From DATGKG01 sp963783145 (GTDB lineage: Bacteria; Desulfobacterota; Binatia; Binatales; Binataceae): a stretch of DNA of 64,000 nt. The stretch is taken from positions 372,001 to 436,000 of the forward strand of contig CAWAMM010000009.1 in assembly GCA_963783145.1 (NCBI GenBank), in the 5' to 3' direction. The notes beneath the pieces are model-generated. The model made no database searches. It was not told where the DNA came from and saw only the letters and a list, made by a program, of their open reading frames with translations. Below, piece after piece: positions 32,026-40,752 of the stretch (its first letter is position 1; the number at the start of each line of letters is the position of its first letter). The position numbers and the translations under genes were made by a program.

Positions 32026-32964
32026 ATGCCCAACGCCAAACCATGGACCGCGGACGACATGCCGGATCTCGCGGGAAAGACCGTCATCGTCACCGGCGGC
32101 AACAGTGGAATCGGATACGAGGCGGCGCTGCAGTTCGCGCGAAAAAAGGCCCATACGATCCTCGCCTGCCGCAGCCTCGACAAAGCCAACCCGGCCGCCG
32201 CGCAGATCATCGCGTCGAATCCGGGCGCGATGGTCGAAGTGATGGAACTCGATCTGTCGAGCCTCGCATCGATTCGCAACTTTGCCGATGCATTCCACAA
32301 ATCGCATTCGCGTCTCGACGTCCTGGTGAACAACGCCGGCGTGATGGCGCTGCCGTATCGCAAAACCGTCGACGGCTTCGAGATGCAGTTCGGGACCAAT
32401 CACCTGGGGCATTTCGCGCTGACCGGATTGCTCCTCGATGTGTTGCTTGCCACCGACGGTGCGCGGGTGGTCAATGTGGCCAGCGGGGCGCATCGGATGG
32501 GACGCATCCGCTTCGACGATCTCCAATGGGAGCGCGGCTACCGCAAATGGTTCGCGTACGGGCAGAGCAAGTTGGCGAACCTGCTGTTCAACCTGGAGCT
32601 GCAACACCTCATCGATGCGGTGCATGCGAAGCTGCTCGCGGTCGCATGTCATCCGGGATACGCCGCGACCAACCTGCAGGCCGCCGGCCCGCGCATGACC
32701 GGATCCTCCGCGATGGAGTCGCTATGGGGCAGCATCAACGGGATGCTCGCGCAGAGCGCTGCAATGGGCGCCTTGCCGACGCTCTACGCGGCGGTGTCGC
32801 CGGAAGTTCACGGCGGCGACTATATCGGTCCCGATGGTTTCGCGGAGATGTGGGGCTATCCGACCAAAGCCAACCCGAGCGCCGCCGCAAAGGATGCCGA
32901 GGTCGCGGCGAAGCTTTGGCGAGTATCCGAGCAACTGACGAAGGTTCACTACTCCTTCAGTTGA
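32026..32964 (+). CDS. SDR-family oxidoreductase (retinol dehydrogenase/protochlorophyllide reductase-like)
   Basis: A 312-residue short-chain dehydrogenase with cofactor motif TGGNSGIGYEAA (residues 21-32), VLVNNAGVMALP, catalytic Ser in NVASGAHRMG and YGQSK (catalytic Tyr and Lys, near residue 186). The length and the IADD-like acidic N-terminus resemble the WWOX/retinol dehydrogenase-like bacterial subgroup. It uses NADP(H) on an alcohol or ketone. It is isolated between the divergent Gfo/Idh gene and a decayed NHL gene. Confidence 0.92.
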   Translation: MPNAKPWTADDMPDLAGKTVIVTGGNSGIGYEAALQFARKKAHTILACRSLDKANPAAAQIIASNPGAMVEVMELDLSSLASIRNFADAFHKSHSRLDVLVNNAGVMALPYRKTVDGFEMQFGTNHLGHFALTGLLLDVLLATDGARVVNVASGAHRMGRIRFDDLQWERGYRKWFAYGQSKLANLLFNLELQHLIDAVHAKLLAVACHPGYAATNLQAAGPRMTGSSAMESLWGSINGMLAQSAAMGALPTLYAAVSPEVHGGDYIGPDGFAEMWGYPTKANPSAAAKDAEVAAKLWRVSEQLTKVHYSFS

Positions 32965-33118
32965 CGCACTACTAACAGTTGGTAGGAAGCGAATCAGGTC
33001 AAACTCATGATGGGTAGTAGAGAAGGCATTACAGAATTTCTCCCCCACCCAGCCCATTGCCACGAGACGAAAAACGACCTCCATACTGCGGCTCTCGCTA
33101 ACCCTCGTCACGCGTCTG

Positions 33119-33779
33119 CTATTTCTTCACCTTTAGCGCCCGGCCAGTACCTGACAGGCCCACCTCCTGCGGTTCTCCAACCACGTTATCGTTGATGATC
33201 AACTTTCCACTTTGCGGGGTGGTATTCTCCGGCCTGAAAGTCACCGAAACTTTACAGCCCGCTCCCGGGGCCAACGGTGTGATGCATCGGCTGGTGACCG
33301 CGAATGGCGCGGCGGCGGACTCACCGGTGATTACAAAAATAGGATAGGAAATCGGGTTGGCCGAGTACCAAGTCGGCCCCTTGGCCGTTTACCAAGGCGC
33401 TAATGTTGCGCCAGCCCAAAATCCGGTCGTTCCCATTGTCTGAGACATAAACGTGCCCCAGGCTATCGGCTGCGACTCCCTGACCGGAATTAGCGAGGTA
33501 ATTAAAGAAGGAGCCCGAGTCGACGATGTTTCGCTGGTTGTGAAGGAGATCGTCCTGTCCACGGGCCAAATCAGCAATCACATTGGGAACGGAGAGGGCA
33601 GAAGCAGGTAGTTCAGGCGCGCTCGAATCCGCCGGGCGCGCGGCTGCGCTCGACGTCGGAATCCCGATACCCGCGACGAAAAGCGCAATGGCGAAGCAGG
33701 TCCGGATTCTTGTCGCTTTACACGGGATTTGCATTTTTGGTTGCAGGATTAGACTCGCATTACCCGTGGTGCGTGGCAA
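33119..33779 (-). pseudogene. decayed NHL-repeat protein with C-terminal HYDIN-like Ig domain
   Basis: The N-terminal part (33321-33779) has a signal peptide (CFAIALFVAGIGIPTSSAAA) and the first NHL propeller repeats (GVAADSLGHVYVSDNGNDRI, GADLVLGQPDF), then ends abruptly. In another frame the end of a different domain follows (ITGESAAAPFAVTSR through PLAPGAGCKVSVTFRPENTT to LSGTGRALKVKK and a stop), the choice-of-anchor-D/HYDIN type. The middle of the propeller is missing. An internal deletion with loss of frame best explains this. Confidence 0.75.
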
Positions 33780-33904
33780 ACGTTAGTCCAAGAGGTTGGC
33801 CCAATGCGCTGAGTCAGAACCGATCGCACACCAGGGGCCTGCGTCCTCGCGACCGGCGGTTGAGGGTTCGGGTTTTGAGCAAAACGAGCACGCGGGAGAG
33901 TTCA

Positions 33905-33934
33905 TTGACCGCACCCGATGGATGGTGCGGTCAA
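33905..33934. repeat. perfect 11-pair hairpin within the left degV-start copy
   Basis: TTGACCGCACC-CGATGGAT-GGTGCGGTCAA is a perfect inverted repeat upstream of the truncated degV start. The right copy near 35641 has two mismatched pairs and a shorter loop. It may be an old terminator or regulatory hairpin in the degV leader. Confidence 0.5.
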
Positions 33935-33962
33935 CGCTTATGAACTAACACCTGGTAGGAAA

Positions 33963-34021
33963 GTGAATCAGGAAATTTCCATCGTCACCGATTCCAGCGT
34001 CGATTTACCCGCCGCCGAGAC
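33963..34021 (+). pseudogene. duplicated 5' end of degV
   Basis: From GTG 33963 the sequence encodes NQEISIVTDSSVDLPAAET and then loses similarity. It matches the start of intact degV (35696) exactly over the coding part. The leader matches back to 33905 with four mismatches and a three-base gap. The full repeat is 33905-34021 versus 35641-35754. The two copies bracket the cysteine-rich secreted protein gene. Confidence 0.88.
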
Positions 34022-34060
34022 GCCGGTAGCGCCGAGAGATGGCGCACACCTCAAGGCGGG

Positions 34061-35434
34061 TTATGGGCAAATGCTCGGAAGATCGAAGTCGCTGAGTGCT
34101 GGGGGGGTGGTTCCTTGATCAGTCATGTTGATAGTGATGGAATCCGTCACGCCACTGATAGTGGTATTCTCTTGCAGCTGAACCAACTTATTGTCAGCGC
34201 TCAAACTAGCCAAAATTTCCAGCGTGGCCTGGTTGCCTTGCACGGTGACAGTGCATTCAAGAGCATAGGGCCCATCTGGCGTCCGGCTCCATGCGGAGCA
34301 CTGTGGATAAGAGTCTCCAGAGAAGACTTTCTCCCGGCAGGTCGTTGGGTCAGTTGATAAGATATCCCACTCATTAATGACGGTGGGTGTAGTTGTTACC
34401 CACGAATCGCTGGTGGTCGGTTGTCCTCCTATGTCGCCCGAAACACCCAGCTTAATATACTGCGTGCTCCCCGAGAGATATGCCAGTGTGCCAGTGATCG
34501 GCAGGGTCACTCCCTGGCTTTGAAGAGTGCCGCTATATTGCCCATTGCTTATGAAGACTACCTGGGGAGGGAAGGTAAAAAGGGGCAGGGGCAGCGTCAA
34601 GGTCGGAGTCGCGGGATGTGGCGAAGGGGCTGCATCGGGATCGGGCCGTGGGCATTGGCAGATTCCGCCACCGGTACCGTTACCGACCAGCGCGCCGCAT
34701 TGGGCTTGCAGATAGGCGAGATTGGTCGGGTCTCCGGTGCCATTGTCGAACAGCGGCGATTCGGTAAGACCGCCCTTGATGGTACTGACGCCGTCCGCGG
34801 TAACTATTGTCTGGTTGTGAACAATGCTGCCGAGCAGGTTGGTTGCAGTGGTGACGCTGTAACCCGGATGATTGGTCGGATCGCATCCGCCGTTGCACGC
34901 CGCGCTCTGCGTGGCCGGGCAGAAGAAACCATTGCCAGGAGATCCGGGCGGAACAAACGGTACATTGGCGCCCACCGCGACGATCGCGATTGAACCGTTG
35001 CCGTTGTCTTGACCCGCTGCACCTGAGATTCCCCAGTTAGCGGCAAAATCATTCTCCACTGAGAACGTCTCGATTCCCGCCGGGGTTAGCGGACATCCGC
35101 AGCACGCACCCATCTCCTGGTCGTCGTCGAACACATAGATCATCGCGCAGGTGTTTGCCGCCACACCTCCAAGATTGGGATTGGCGGTCCCGTTGGGGTT
35201 AACCAGGGTGATGATGTTATCGCCGGCACCTGTCGGGCCGCCTAAGGTATTGTAGTAAGTCCAGAGTGTCTGTCCGGGTAGATTGCCGGTGACCTGCGCG
35301 GAATTCCCTCCGGCGTCGCGTAAACTACCTGCGGAAGCTGCGAGTCCCCATACCGTCGCAGCGATCACCAGCATAGCGACCGTCAGTCGAGATCCACCGA
35401 GCCTACGTCGTCCATTTGCCCTTGAACGCCTCAT
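34061..35434 (-). CDS. secreted cysteine-rich protein of unknown function (457 aa)
   Basis: A signal peptide (LTVAMLVIAATVWGLAASAG, about residues 17-36) is followed by a mature region rich in Gly, Thr, Asn and Pro. There are cysteine clusters (MGACCGCPLTPAG, FFCPATQSAACNGGCDP, GGICQCPRP) and a Pro-rich linker (PSPHPATPTLTLPLPLFTFP). The end is beta-rich (SITINMTDQG). It is likely extracellular or surface-exposed, held by disulfides. GC content is lower than in neighbours. It lies between two copies of the degV start, so it is probably an acquired module. Confidence 0.7.
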   Translation of the reverse strand: MRRSRANGRRRLGGSRLTVAMLVIAATVWGLAASAGSLRDAGGNSAQVTGNLPGQTLWTYYNTLGGPTGAGDNIITLVNPNGTANPNLGGVAANTCAMIYVFDDDQEMGACCGCPLTPAGIETFSVENDFAANWGISGAAGQDNGNGSIAIVAVGANVPFVPPGSPGNGFFCPATQSAACNGGCDPTNHPGYSVTTATNLLGSIVHNQTIVTADGVSTIKGGLTESPLFDNGTGDPTNLAYLQAQCGALVGNGTGGGICQCPRPDPDAAPSPHPATPTLTLPLPLFTFPPQVVFISNGQYSGTLQSQGVTLPITGTLAYLSGSTQYIKLGVSGDIGGQPTTSDSWVTTTPTVINEWDILSTDPTTCREKVFSGDSYPQCSAWSRTPDGPYALECTVTVQGNQATLEILASLSADNKLVQLQENTTISGVTDSITINMTDQGTTPPALSDFDLPSICP

Positions 35435-35640
35435 CGACTCACCCGCGACTATTTGGAATTGCGACCAAGGAGGTTCCCTATCTCATTGGCTATCACAAAC
35501 GCTTCGAGCCAGAATTTCCGTTGGTCGTGTGATTACAACAAAAGACAACTGGGGACAAGCTTTAAATATAATCTAGACCTTAAACAAGAAGAGAATTCAG
35601 AAGCCGATTCCGCGTCTTTGCCGATGGCCGCGAGTGCCTG

Positions 35641-35754
35641 TTGACCGCACCCGATGGGCGCGGTAAACGCTTATTAACTAACACCCGGTAGGAAAGTGAA
35701 TCAGGAAATTTCCATCGTCACCGATTCCAGCGTCGATTTACCCGCCGCCGAGAC
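35641..35754. repeat. right copy of the degV-start direct repeat
   Basis: This segment matches 33905-34021: identical over about 68 bases covering GGTAGGAAAGTG and the first degV codons, with four mismatches and a three-base gap in the leader. The spacing between copies is 1,736 bases. The 260 bases before the degV start otherwise hold only AT-rich leader sequence of the divergent secreted-protein gene. Confidence 0.88.
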
Positions 35755-36559
35755 CGCGCGCCTCGGCATCGAGACCGCACCACTCCAGGTCGCATTCGCA
35801 ACCGAGTTCTTTCGCGACGATGCGCTCGATCGCGCCGAGTTCTATCGCCGCCTGAAAGATGAACCACGGCTCCCGACCATCGCCGCCGCGATGCCCACCG
35901 ACTTCCTCGCGGCGTATCGCAAGGCGCATGAGCGCGGCGAACGGGTGCTATGCCTCATCAATCCGTTCGAGTCGTGCTCGACCTATACCGCCGCGTATGC
36001 GGCTGCGGTGGTGGCCAAGCGCGACAGCAAGATCGACGTCGAGGTGATGAATACCGGACGCGCGCTGACCGCGCTGGGAGCCGTCGCTATCGGTGCGGCG
36101 GAGATGGCTGCGCGAGGCGCCGAGCTGAAAGACATCGTCGGCGCGATCGAGGAAGCCACGCCCCAAATCGACAGCTTCTACGCGCCGGCCACGAATGAGT
36201 ATCTGCAGCGCGACGGCCGCATCTCCTTGTATGAGATGAATGTGGGACCGCTGCGCCGGATGCTGCCCCTGATTCGCGTATGGGGCCGGATCGCCGTGAT
36301 CGGCAAGGCGCGCACCCAGGCGGAGAACATCGCGAAGATGCTCGAGCTGGCGCACACCGAGCTGGCCGGCAGCGAAGCGATCGTCGTGGTCACCCACGCC
36401 AACAATCCCGAAGGTGCGAAGGCGCTCGCGGCGGACGCGCGCGAGCGGCTCAAGTGTGCCAAGCTGGTGGTGACACCGCTCGGACCCTCGGCCGGAGCAT
36501 ACTGCGGCGAAGGAACGGTGGGTTTGGGATTTTGTCCGAGCCTGCAAAAACTGAATTGA
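35696..36559 (+). CDS. degV: DegV-family fatty-acid-binding protein
   Basis: A 287-residue DegV protein: SIVTDSSVDLPAAE at the N-terminus, DEPRLPTIAAAMPTDFLAAYRK with the lipid-contact Ser/Thr region, and a C-terminal GPSAGAYCGEGTVGLGF. These proteins bind a fatty acid and can serve FakA kinases as FakB subunits; no FakA is nearby. The start is GTG with GGTAGGAAA just upstream. Its 5' end is duplicated about 1.7 kb upstream. The LLM oxidoreductase gene follows after 13 bases. Confidence 0.9.
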   Translation: MNQEISIVTDSSVDLPAAETARLGIETAPLQVAFATEFFRDDALDRAEFYRRLKDEPRLPTIAAAMPTDFLAAYRKAHERGERVLCLINPFESCSTYTAAYAAAVVAKRDSKIDVEVMNTGRALTALGAVAIGAAEMAARGAELKDIVGAIEEATPQIDSFYAPATNEYLQRDGRISLYEMNVGPLRRMLPLIRVWGRIAVIGKARTQAENIAKMLELAHTELAGSEAIVVVTHANNPEGAKALAADARERLKCAKLVVTPLGPSAGAYCGEGTVGLGFCPSLQKLN

Positions 36560-36572
36560 TGGAGCATCGCCC

Positions 36573-37712
36573 ATGAAATTCGGAATCTTCTACGAACATT
36601 CAGTCCAGAAGCCATGGTCGCGTCAGTCCGAGCTGCGGGAGTACGACCAGGCGATGGAGCAAATCATCCTCGCCGATGAACTCGGCTTCGATCAGGTCTG
36701 GCAGGTCGAGCATCATTTCCTCGAGGAATATTCGCATGGCTCGGCGCCCGAGGTTTTTCTCGCGGCCGCGGCGGCGAAGACCAAGCGCATCCACATCGGG
36801 CAGGGGATTTCGGTTTGCCTCCCACCGATGAATCATCCGGCGCGAATCGCCGAACGCGCCGCGATGCTCGATCTGGTTTCCAACGGACGCCTCGAGTTCG
36901 GCACCGGCCGCTCGGCCACCTGGACCGAGGTCGGCGGCTTCAACATCGATCCCGACAGCACCAAGGAAATGTGGGACGAGTGCATCCGCGCGATTCCCAA
37001 GATGTGGACCGAGGACGAGTTCGAGTGGCACGGGAAGTACTTCTCGATGCCACCGCGCAACGTGCTGCCGAAACCGATTCAGGATCCGCATCCTCCCATG
37101 TGGGTCGCGGTGTCGTCGCCGGAAACTGCGGTGCAGGCCGCCGAGCGCGGCATCGGGATGCTCGGGGTCACGCTCGGCACGCCGGCGGATTATCGGCGGC
37201 TGGTCGCGGACTATCGGCGCATCATCAAGCATTGCGATCCGGTCGGCAAATTCGTCAACAACCAGGTCAACGCGGCGAGCTGGCTCTATTGCGGCGAGGA
37301 TCCGAACGAAGCGAAAGCGGTCGGCGGCGCGGCGGCGTTTTCATTCTTCCAGACCGCGGCGCATCTGGTCGGCCTCGGCGGGATTTATCCATCGCACGCA
37401 TATACCGCGCAGGCCAACGCGACCGCGCTGCTGAGCCAGGCAGAGATTCTCTCACTGCGCGAAGGGTTTCCGGTCGGCTCGCCGGAAGAGATCATCGAGA
37501 ACATGCGCTACTGGGAAGAGGTCGGCGTCGAGCGGGTGGTAATGTTGATCAACTTCGATCAGGCGATCCCGCATCAGAAGGTGCTGGCCAGCCTCGAGCG
37601 GTTTGCGAAGTACGTGATGCCGGAATTTACCGAAGAGAAAATGGCGGAGCGCGCCAGGAAGGCGCCGAGTAGCAAGGGCGGGCCGGAAGCGCCGCCGATG
37701 CCGCAGGCGTGA
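36573..37712 (+). CDS. LLM-class flavin-dependent oxidoreductase
   Basis: A 379-residue luciferase-like monooxygenase: KFGIFYEHSVQKPWS, then VWQVEHHFLEEYSHGSAPEV (the EHHF motif of the luciferase group), KRIHIGQGISVCLPPMNHP, and LVSNGRLEFGTGRSATWTE. It probably oxidises a substrate with FMNH2 and O2. It appears co-transcribed with degV. Two CCCTCTCCC-type hairpins follow it. Confidence 0.9.
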   Translation: MKFGIFYEHSVQKPWSRQSELREYDQAMEQIILADELGFDQVWQVEHHFLEEYSHGSAPEVFLAAAAAKTKRIHIGQGISVCLPPMNHPARIAERAAMLDLVSNGRLEFGTGRSATWTEVGGFNIDPDSTKEMWDECIRAIPKMWTEDEFEWHGKYFSMPPRNVLPKPIQDPHPPMWVAVSSPETAVQAAERGIGMLGVTLGTPADYRRLVADYRRIIKHCDPVGKFVNNQVNAASWLYCGEDPNEAKAVGGAAAFSFFQTAAHLVGLGGIYPSHAYTAQANATALLSQAEILSLREGFPVGSPEEIIENMRYWEEVGVERVVMLINFDQAIPHQKVLASLERFAKYVMPEFTEEKMAERARKAPSSKGGPEAPPMPQA

Positions 37713-37731
37713 GGAGAACCTAACCCCCTGG

Positions 37732-37814
37732 CCCCCTTCCCCTACAGGGAAGGGGGAAAAGAAACAAGAAGTTAAGTCCACATTTCTGATTCCCCTCTCC
37801 CGAAGGGAGAGGGG
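37732..37814. repeat. two dispersed GC-rich hairpins
   Basis: Hairpin one is CCCCCTTCCC-CTACA-GGGAAGGGGG at 37732-37756. Hairpin two is CCCCTCTCCC-GAA-GGGAGAGGGG at 37792-37814, followed by TTAGGGGTGAGG. The same families occur at 11.2 kb and 61.7 kb. They may stop transcription between the LLM gene and the next gene. Confidence 0.6.
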
Positions 37815-37820
37815 TTAGGG

Positions 37821-38552
37821 GTGAGGTCAGTGCCCGATTTCGGAAGAGCCAGACACGACAAATATCGCATCGAGGTGCCGTCCGCGAAGCCGGAGTATCC
37901 GGCGCTGCCGTGGGCCTGCAGCGATGTCACGATGATCAATGTCTACTTCGAGGTGCGCAAGGAAATCCTGCTCGACTGGCTGCCGCCGGAGTATGGCCGG
38001 ACCGTGCCGGCGTATTGCAGGCTATTCATCATCGACAATTCGCAAAGCCCCATCGGTCCGTTTCGCGATGCGACACTGGCGCTCGGATGCCGCCTCAGTA
38101 TGATGCCGGCGGTATTCACCGCGGCCTCGATCACCAACAGCCATACGGCGCTGGCGGCGGGAATCTTCGAGCGCGGGTATCCCAGCGCATTCGGGCAAAT
38201 CGCGTTTGAGGCCGATCGCACTCGCGCGCATGCGACTATCAGCGATGAGAAGGGGCCGTTGCTCGAAGTCACGTTGCCGCTGCTGCAGACTATCGAGCCG
38301 AGCCGCCTCGCCTATGATCATGTCGATGCGATCAGGACCTCACGCGGCGCCGACGGCAGCAAGACTGAGCTGCTGATCACCGCGCCGGACTTCAAAGTCG
38401 AGCATGCCGCCATCTGCAAGAATGCGCGCATCGATTATCCCGAGGAACGGCCCGACAGCGCGTGGCAGATTCTCAACAACCGCAACCTCGTAAGCGCGCA
38501 GCTGGTTCGCGGCAGCCGCTCCTTTGCCGCCGCGAAACCGCCCGGCGCCTAG
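37821..38552 (+). CDS. acetoacetate decarboxylase-fold protein lacking the catalytic lysine
   Basis: A 243-residue protein with the ADC fold pattern: MINVYFEVRKEILLDWLPPEY, TVPAYCRLFI, LAAGIFERGYPSAFGQIAFE, PLLEVTLPLLQ. In acetoacetate decarboxylase the loop GxPK carries the Schiff-base Lys; here it reads GYPS. It is therefore unlikely to decarboxylate by the classic route and may be one of the ADC-like aldolase or hydratase relatives. The start is GTG 37821 or 37830. The first lies next to the hairpin repeat, so the second is also plausible. Confidence 0.7.
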   Translation: MRSVPDFGRARHDKYRIEVPSAKPEYPALPWACSDVTMINVYFEVRKEILLDWLPPEYGRTVPAYCRLFIIDNSQSPIGPFRDATLALGCRLSMMPAVFTAASITNSHTALAAGIFERGYPSAFGQIAFEADRTRAHATISDEKGPLLEVTLPLLQTIEPSRLAYDHVDAIRTSRGADGSKTELLITAPDFKVEHAAICKNARIDYPEERPDSAWQILNNRNLVSAQLVRGSRSFAAAKPPGA

Positions 38553-39215
38553 CTAATTCTTTCTCACGATGGTGATGCCGTCGGCGACCGGGATCATCAC
38601 CGCCTCGACCCGGGTGTCAGTCGCGATGAAATCGTTCAGTGCGCGAATCGCAATCGTATCGTCGGATTTGTCGGTCGCCTCGATCACCTGACCATTCCAG
38701 AGCACGTTGTCGATCAGAAGAAGGCCGTTAACCCGCAGCCGCTTGAGGATTTCCTCGTAGTAAATTCGGTAGTTGCTCTTGTCGGCATCGACGAAAGCGA
38801 AATCGATCGCGTGCGCGGCGGGAAGCTCGCGGAGACTTTCCACCGCGGGCCCGAGCCGGAGGGTAATCTTGCTCGCCACGCCTGCGCGCTCCCAGTAGCG
38901 TCGCGCAATCGAGGTCCATTCTTCATTGACGTCGAGGCACAGCAGTTTTCCGTCCGAGGGCAGGGCACGCGCGACGGACAGCGAACTGTATCCGGTGAAC
39001 ACTCCGACTTCGATGGCTGACTTGGCGCCGATGGCCTGCGCGAGGAGTCCCATCAGCGTGCCTTGCTCCGGTGCGATCTGCATCCCGGAGATTCTGCCGA
39101 GCTTGCGAGTCTCGTCGGCGAGATCGCGCAGAATCGGATCGCCGTTGTGTCCGTGCGCGATCACATAGTCATAGAGTTGCTGGTTCAGGTGCAGGAATTT
39201 TTCGGAAGCCGCCAT
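38553..39215 (-). CDS. SAM-dependent O-methyltransferase (class I, catechol/caffeoyl-CoA type)
   Basis: A 220-residue methyltransferase: AIEVGVFTGYSSLSVARALP (SAM motif I, about residues 64-83), LLCLDVNEEWTSIARRYWERAG, IDFAFVDADKSNY (metal-binding Asp) and GLLLIDNVLWNGQV (second metal site, D-N). It methylates hydroxyls of aromatic or polyketide-like compounds using Mg2+. I chose the ATG of MAASEKF because AGGAGC precedes it. Convergent with the ADC-like gene, with stops adjacent. Confidence 0.93.
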   Translation of the reverse strand: MAASEKFLHLNQQLYDYVIAHGHNGDPILRDLADETRKLGRISGMQIAPEQGTLMGLLAQAIGAKSAIEVGVFTGYSSLSVARALPSDGKLLCLDVNEEWTSIARRYWERAGVASKITLRLGPAVESLRELPAAHAIDFAFVDADKSNYRIYYEEILKRLRVNGLLLIDNVLWNGQVIEATDKSDDTIAIRALNDFIATDTRVEAVMIPVADGITIVRKN

Positions 39216-39346
39216 TACTAATGCTCCTGTTGGTCCGGTCGAGGTAGGCCACACTTCGCGTGTCTGCCTGATGCGGATTTAATCAGGAGCCGCAGGAGCA
39301 TTCCAGCCGGCGTCGTGGCCTGGCAGGAAATGAGGCGCTGCTCGGT

Positions 39347-40660
39347 TTACTTGCCGCCGAGGTAGCCGTAATCGCCGTGCTGATTGACGGTCAAGGTCCC
39401 GGTGAAGATCGCGTGCTCATGCCGTTCCTCACCATCAAACGCGATCCGGTACAGCATTTCCGGCGATCCCACTTCGAAGAATTCGTCGTCGCGATCGAGG
39501 ACGTAGAGTTGCTCGCGCCCTTCCGTATCGGTCGCGCCGACGAACATCGCACCCGCCGCAGTGAGCACCGGGTCGCCGAGCGATTCGATAATCGCGCCGA
39601 GCGGGGTCAGCTGCCCGCGCTGAATCCGGAGATCGAGCAGTCCGCGGTTGAGCCGGAAAATCACCGGAATTCGCGCGCATCCAGCCAGAACTGCCGCAGT
39701 GCCGTCGGCCATCAGACCGGGCCGCCCCGGCGAGACATATGATACCGGCCCGAGCGGGGTATTGGTTCCGCTCTGCAGCATGCGAACCATTCCGGTCCCG
39801 TCGTACTGGAAGAGCGCGGCGCCACTGGGAGTCTTCGCGGTGAATGCGACCAGGGTTCCCTGCGGTGAGGCTATCGCGCTGGGCAAGCCGAACGGCCGCT
39901 GATACTGGGTATGGTTGGGCCCAAAATCTCCTTCGACCGCCAGCTCATGAATGCCGGCGCGGGTAGCGATTAATACGGCTTGCAGATGACGGCGCTCCGG
40001 AGCCCCGCCGTCGCTCGGTAGGGCTGGATGACGTGCGGACGGCTTCAGAAAGGCGTTGAAAACCACTTCGCCATGATCGCCCATCTGAGGACTGCCGAAG
40101 CTGAGCACCACGATCTCGTCGCCCTCATTGGTCTTGGTGCCCGATTCGGCGAGACAGGACAGCGTGCCATGCGAATAGAGCAGCAGCGCATCGCGGTCGC
40201 GGCCCAGCGCGGCCATGAAGGCAATTTGTCCGTCTGCATCGGCGACCGGATAGGGATCACCATGATAGACCGGGTCGCACCAGACCGGTTTGGACTTTAC
40301 CTCGATCGCGTTGATGCGGTGTTGGATGGCCGCATCGGGATTGCCGATGAAGATGCTCCATTGCTGGCGATCGGTCGAGCCGCGTTCGCCCTTGGTGGTG
40401 ACTTCGGCGCCGAATACCACTCGCCCGTCCGGCATCATCGAGGGGACGCCGAGCTCGGAAATCTTACCGCCGCCGGGCGCGGGCATCCCCACCGCGGTGA
40501 CCAGTACCGCAGTGCCACCACTGTCACTCGCATAGAGCGCCTGCGAATTTCCTACACTGACGCCGGAGCCCATGCCCTCGAGGGTGAGCGATACCGCATG
40601 AGCATTGCTGGTGAGGCCGACAATGAACGCGATCAGGAGGCCCGATAGGGCTTTTTTCAT
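39347..40660 (-). CDS. secreted beta-rich protein of unknown function (437 aa)
   Basis: GAGGAGGGGGGAGCC precedes the ATG of MKKALSGLLIAFIVGLTSNA, a clear signal peptide. The mature protein has repeated units with MPDGRVVFGA, DADGQIAFMA, GDHGEVVFNAF, SPQGTLVAFTA and MADGTAAVLAG at regular spacing of about 55-65 residues, suggesting a six- or seven-bladed propeller. Similar repeats occur in uncharacterised myxobacterial and Binatota-like secreted proteins. It should be periplasmic or secreted. Function unknown. Confidence 0.75.
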   Translation of the reverse strand: MKKALSGLLIAFIVGLTSNAHAVSLTLEGMGSGVSVGNSQALYASDSGGTAVLVTAVGMPAPGGGKISELGVPSMMPDGRVVFGAEVTTKGERGSTDRQQWSIFIGNPDAAIQHRINAIEVKSKPVWCDPVYHGDPYPVADADGQIAFMAALGRDRDALLLYSHGTLSCLAESGTKTNEGDEIVVLSFGSPQMGDHGEVVFNAFLKPSARHPALPSDGGAPERRHLQAVLIATRAGIHELAVEGDFGPNHTQYQRPFGLPSAIASPQGTLVAFTAKTPSGAALFQYDGTGMVRMLQSGTNTPLGPVSYVSPGRPGLMADGTAAVLAGCARIPVIFRLNRGLLDLRIQRGQLTPLGAIIESLGDPVLTAAGAMFVGATDTEGREQLYVLDRDDEFFEVGSPEMLYRIAFDGEERHEHAIFTGTLTVNQHGDYGYLGGK

Positions 40661-40752
40661 GGCTCCCCCCTCCTCGTAGGGCATTAATCAAGGAGATGCC
40701 CAGACTGACCTCTTCTTATAGTAATGGAATGCGTCTAACACAATCCTAAAAG

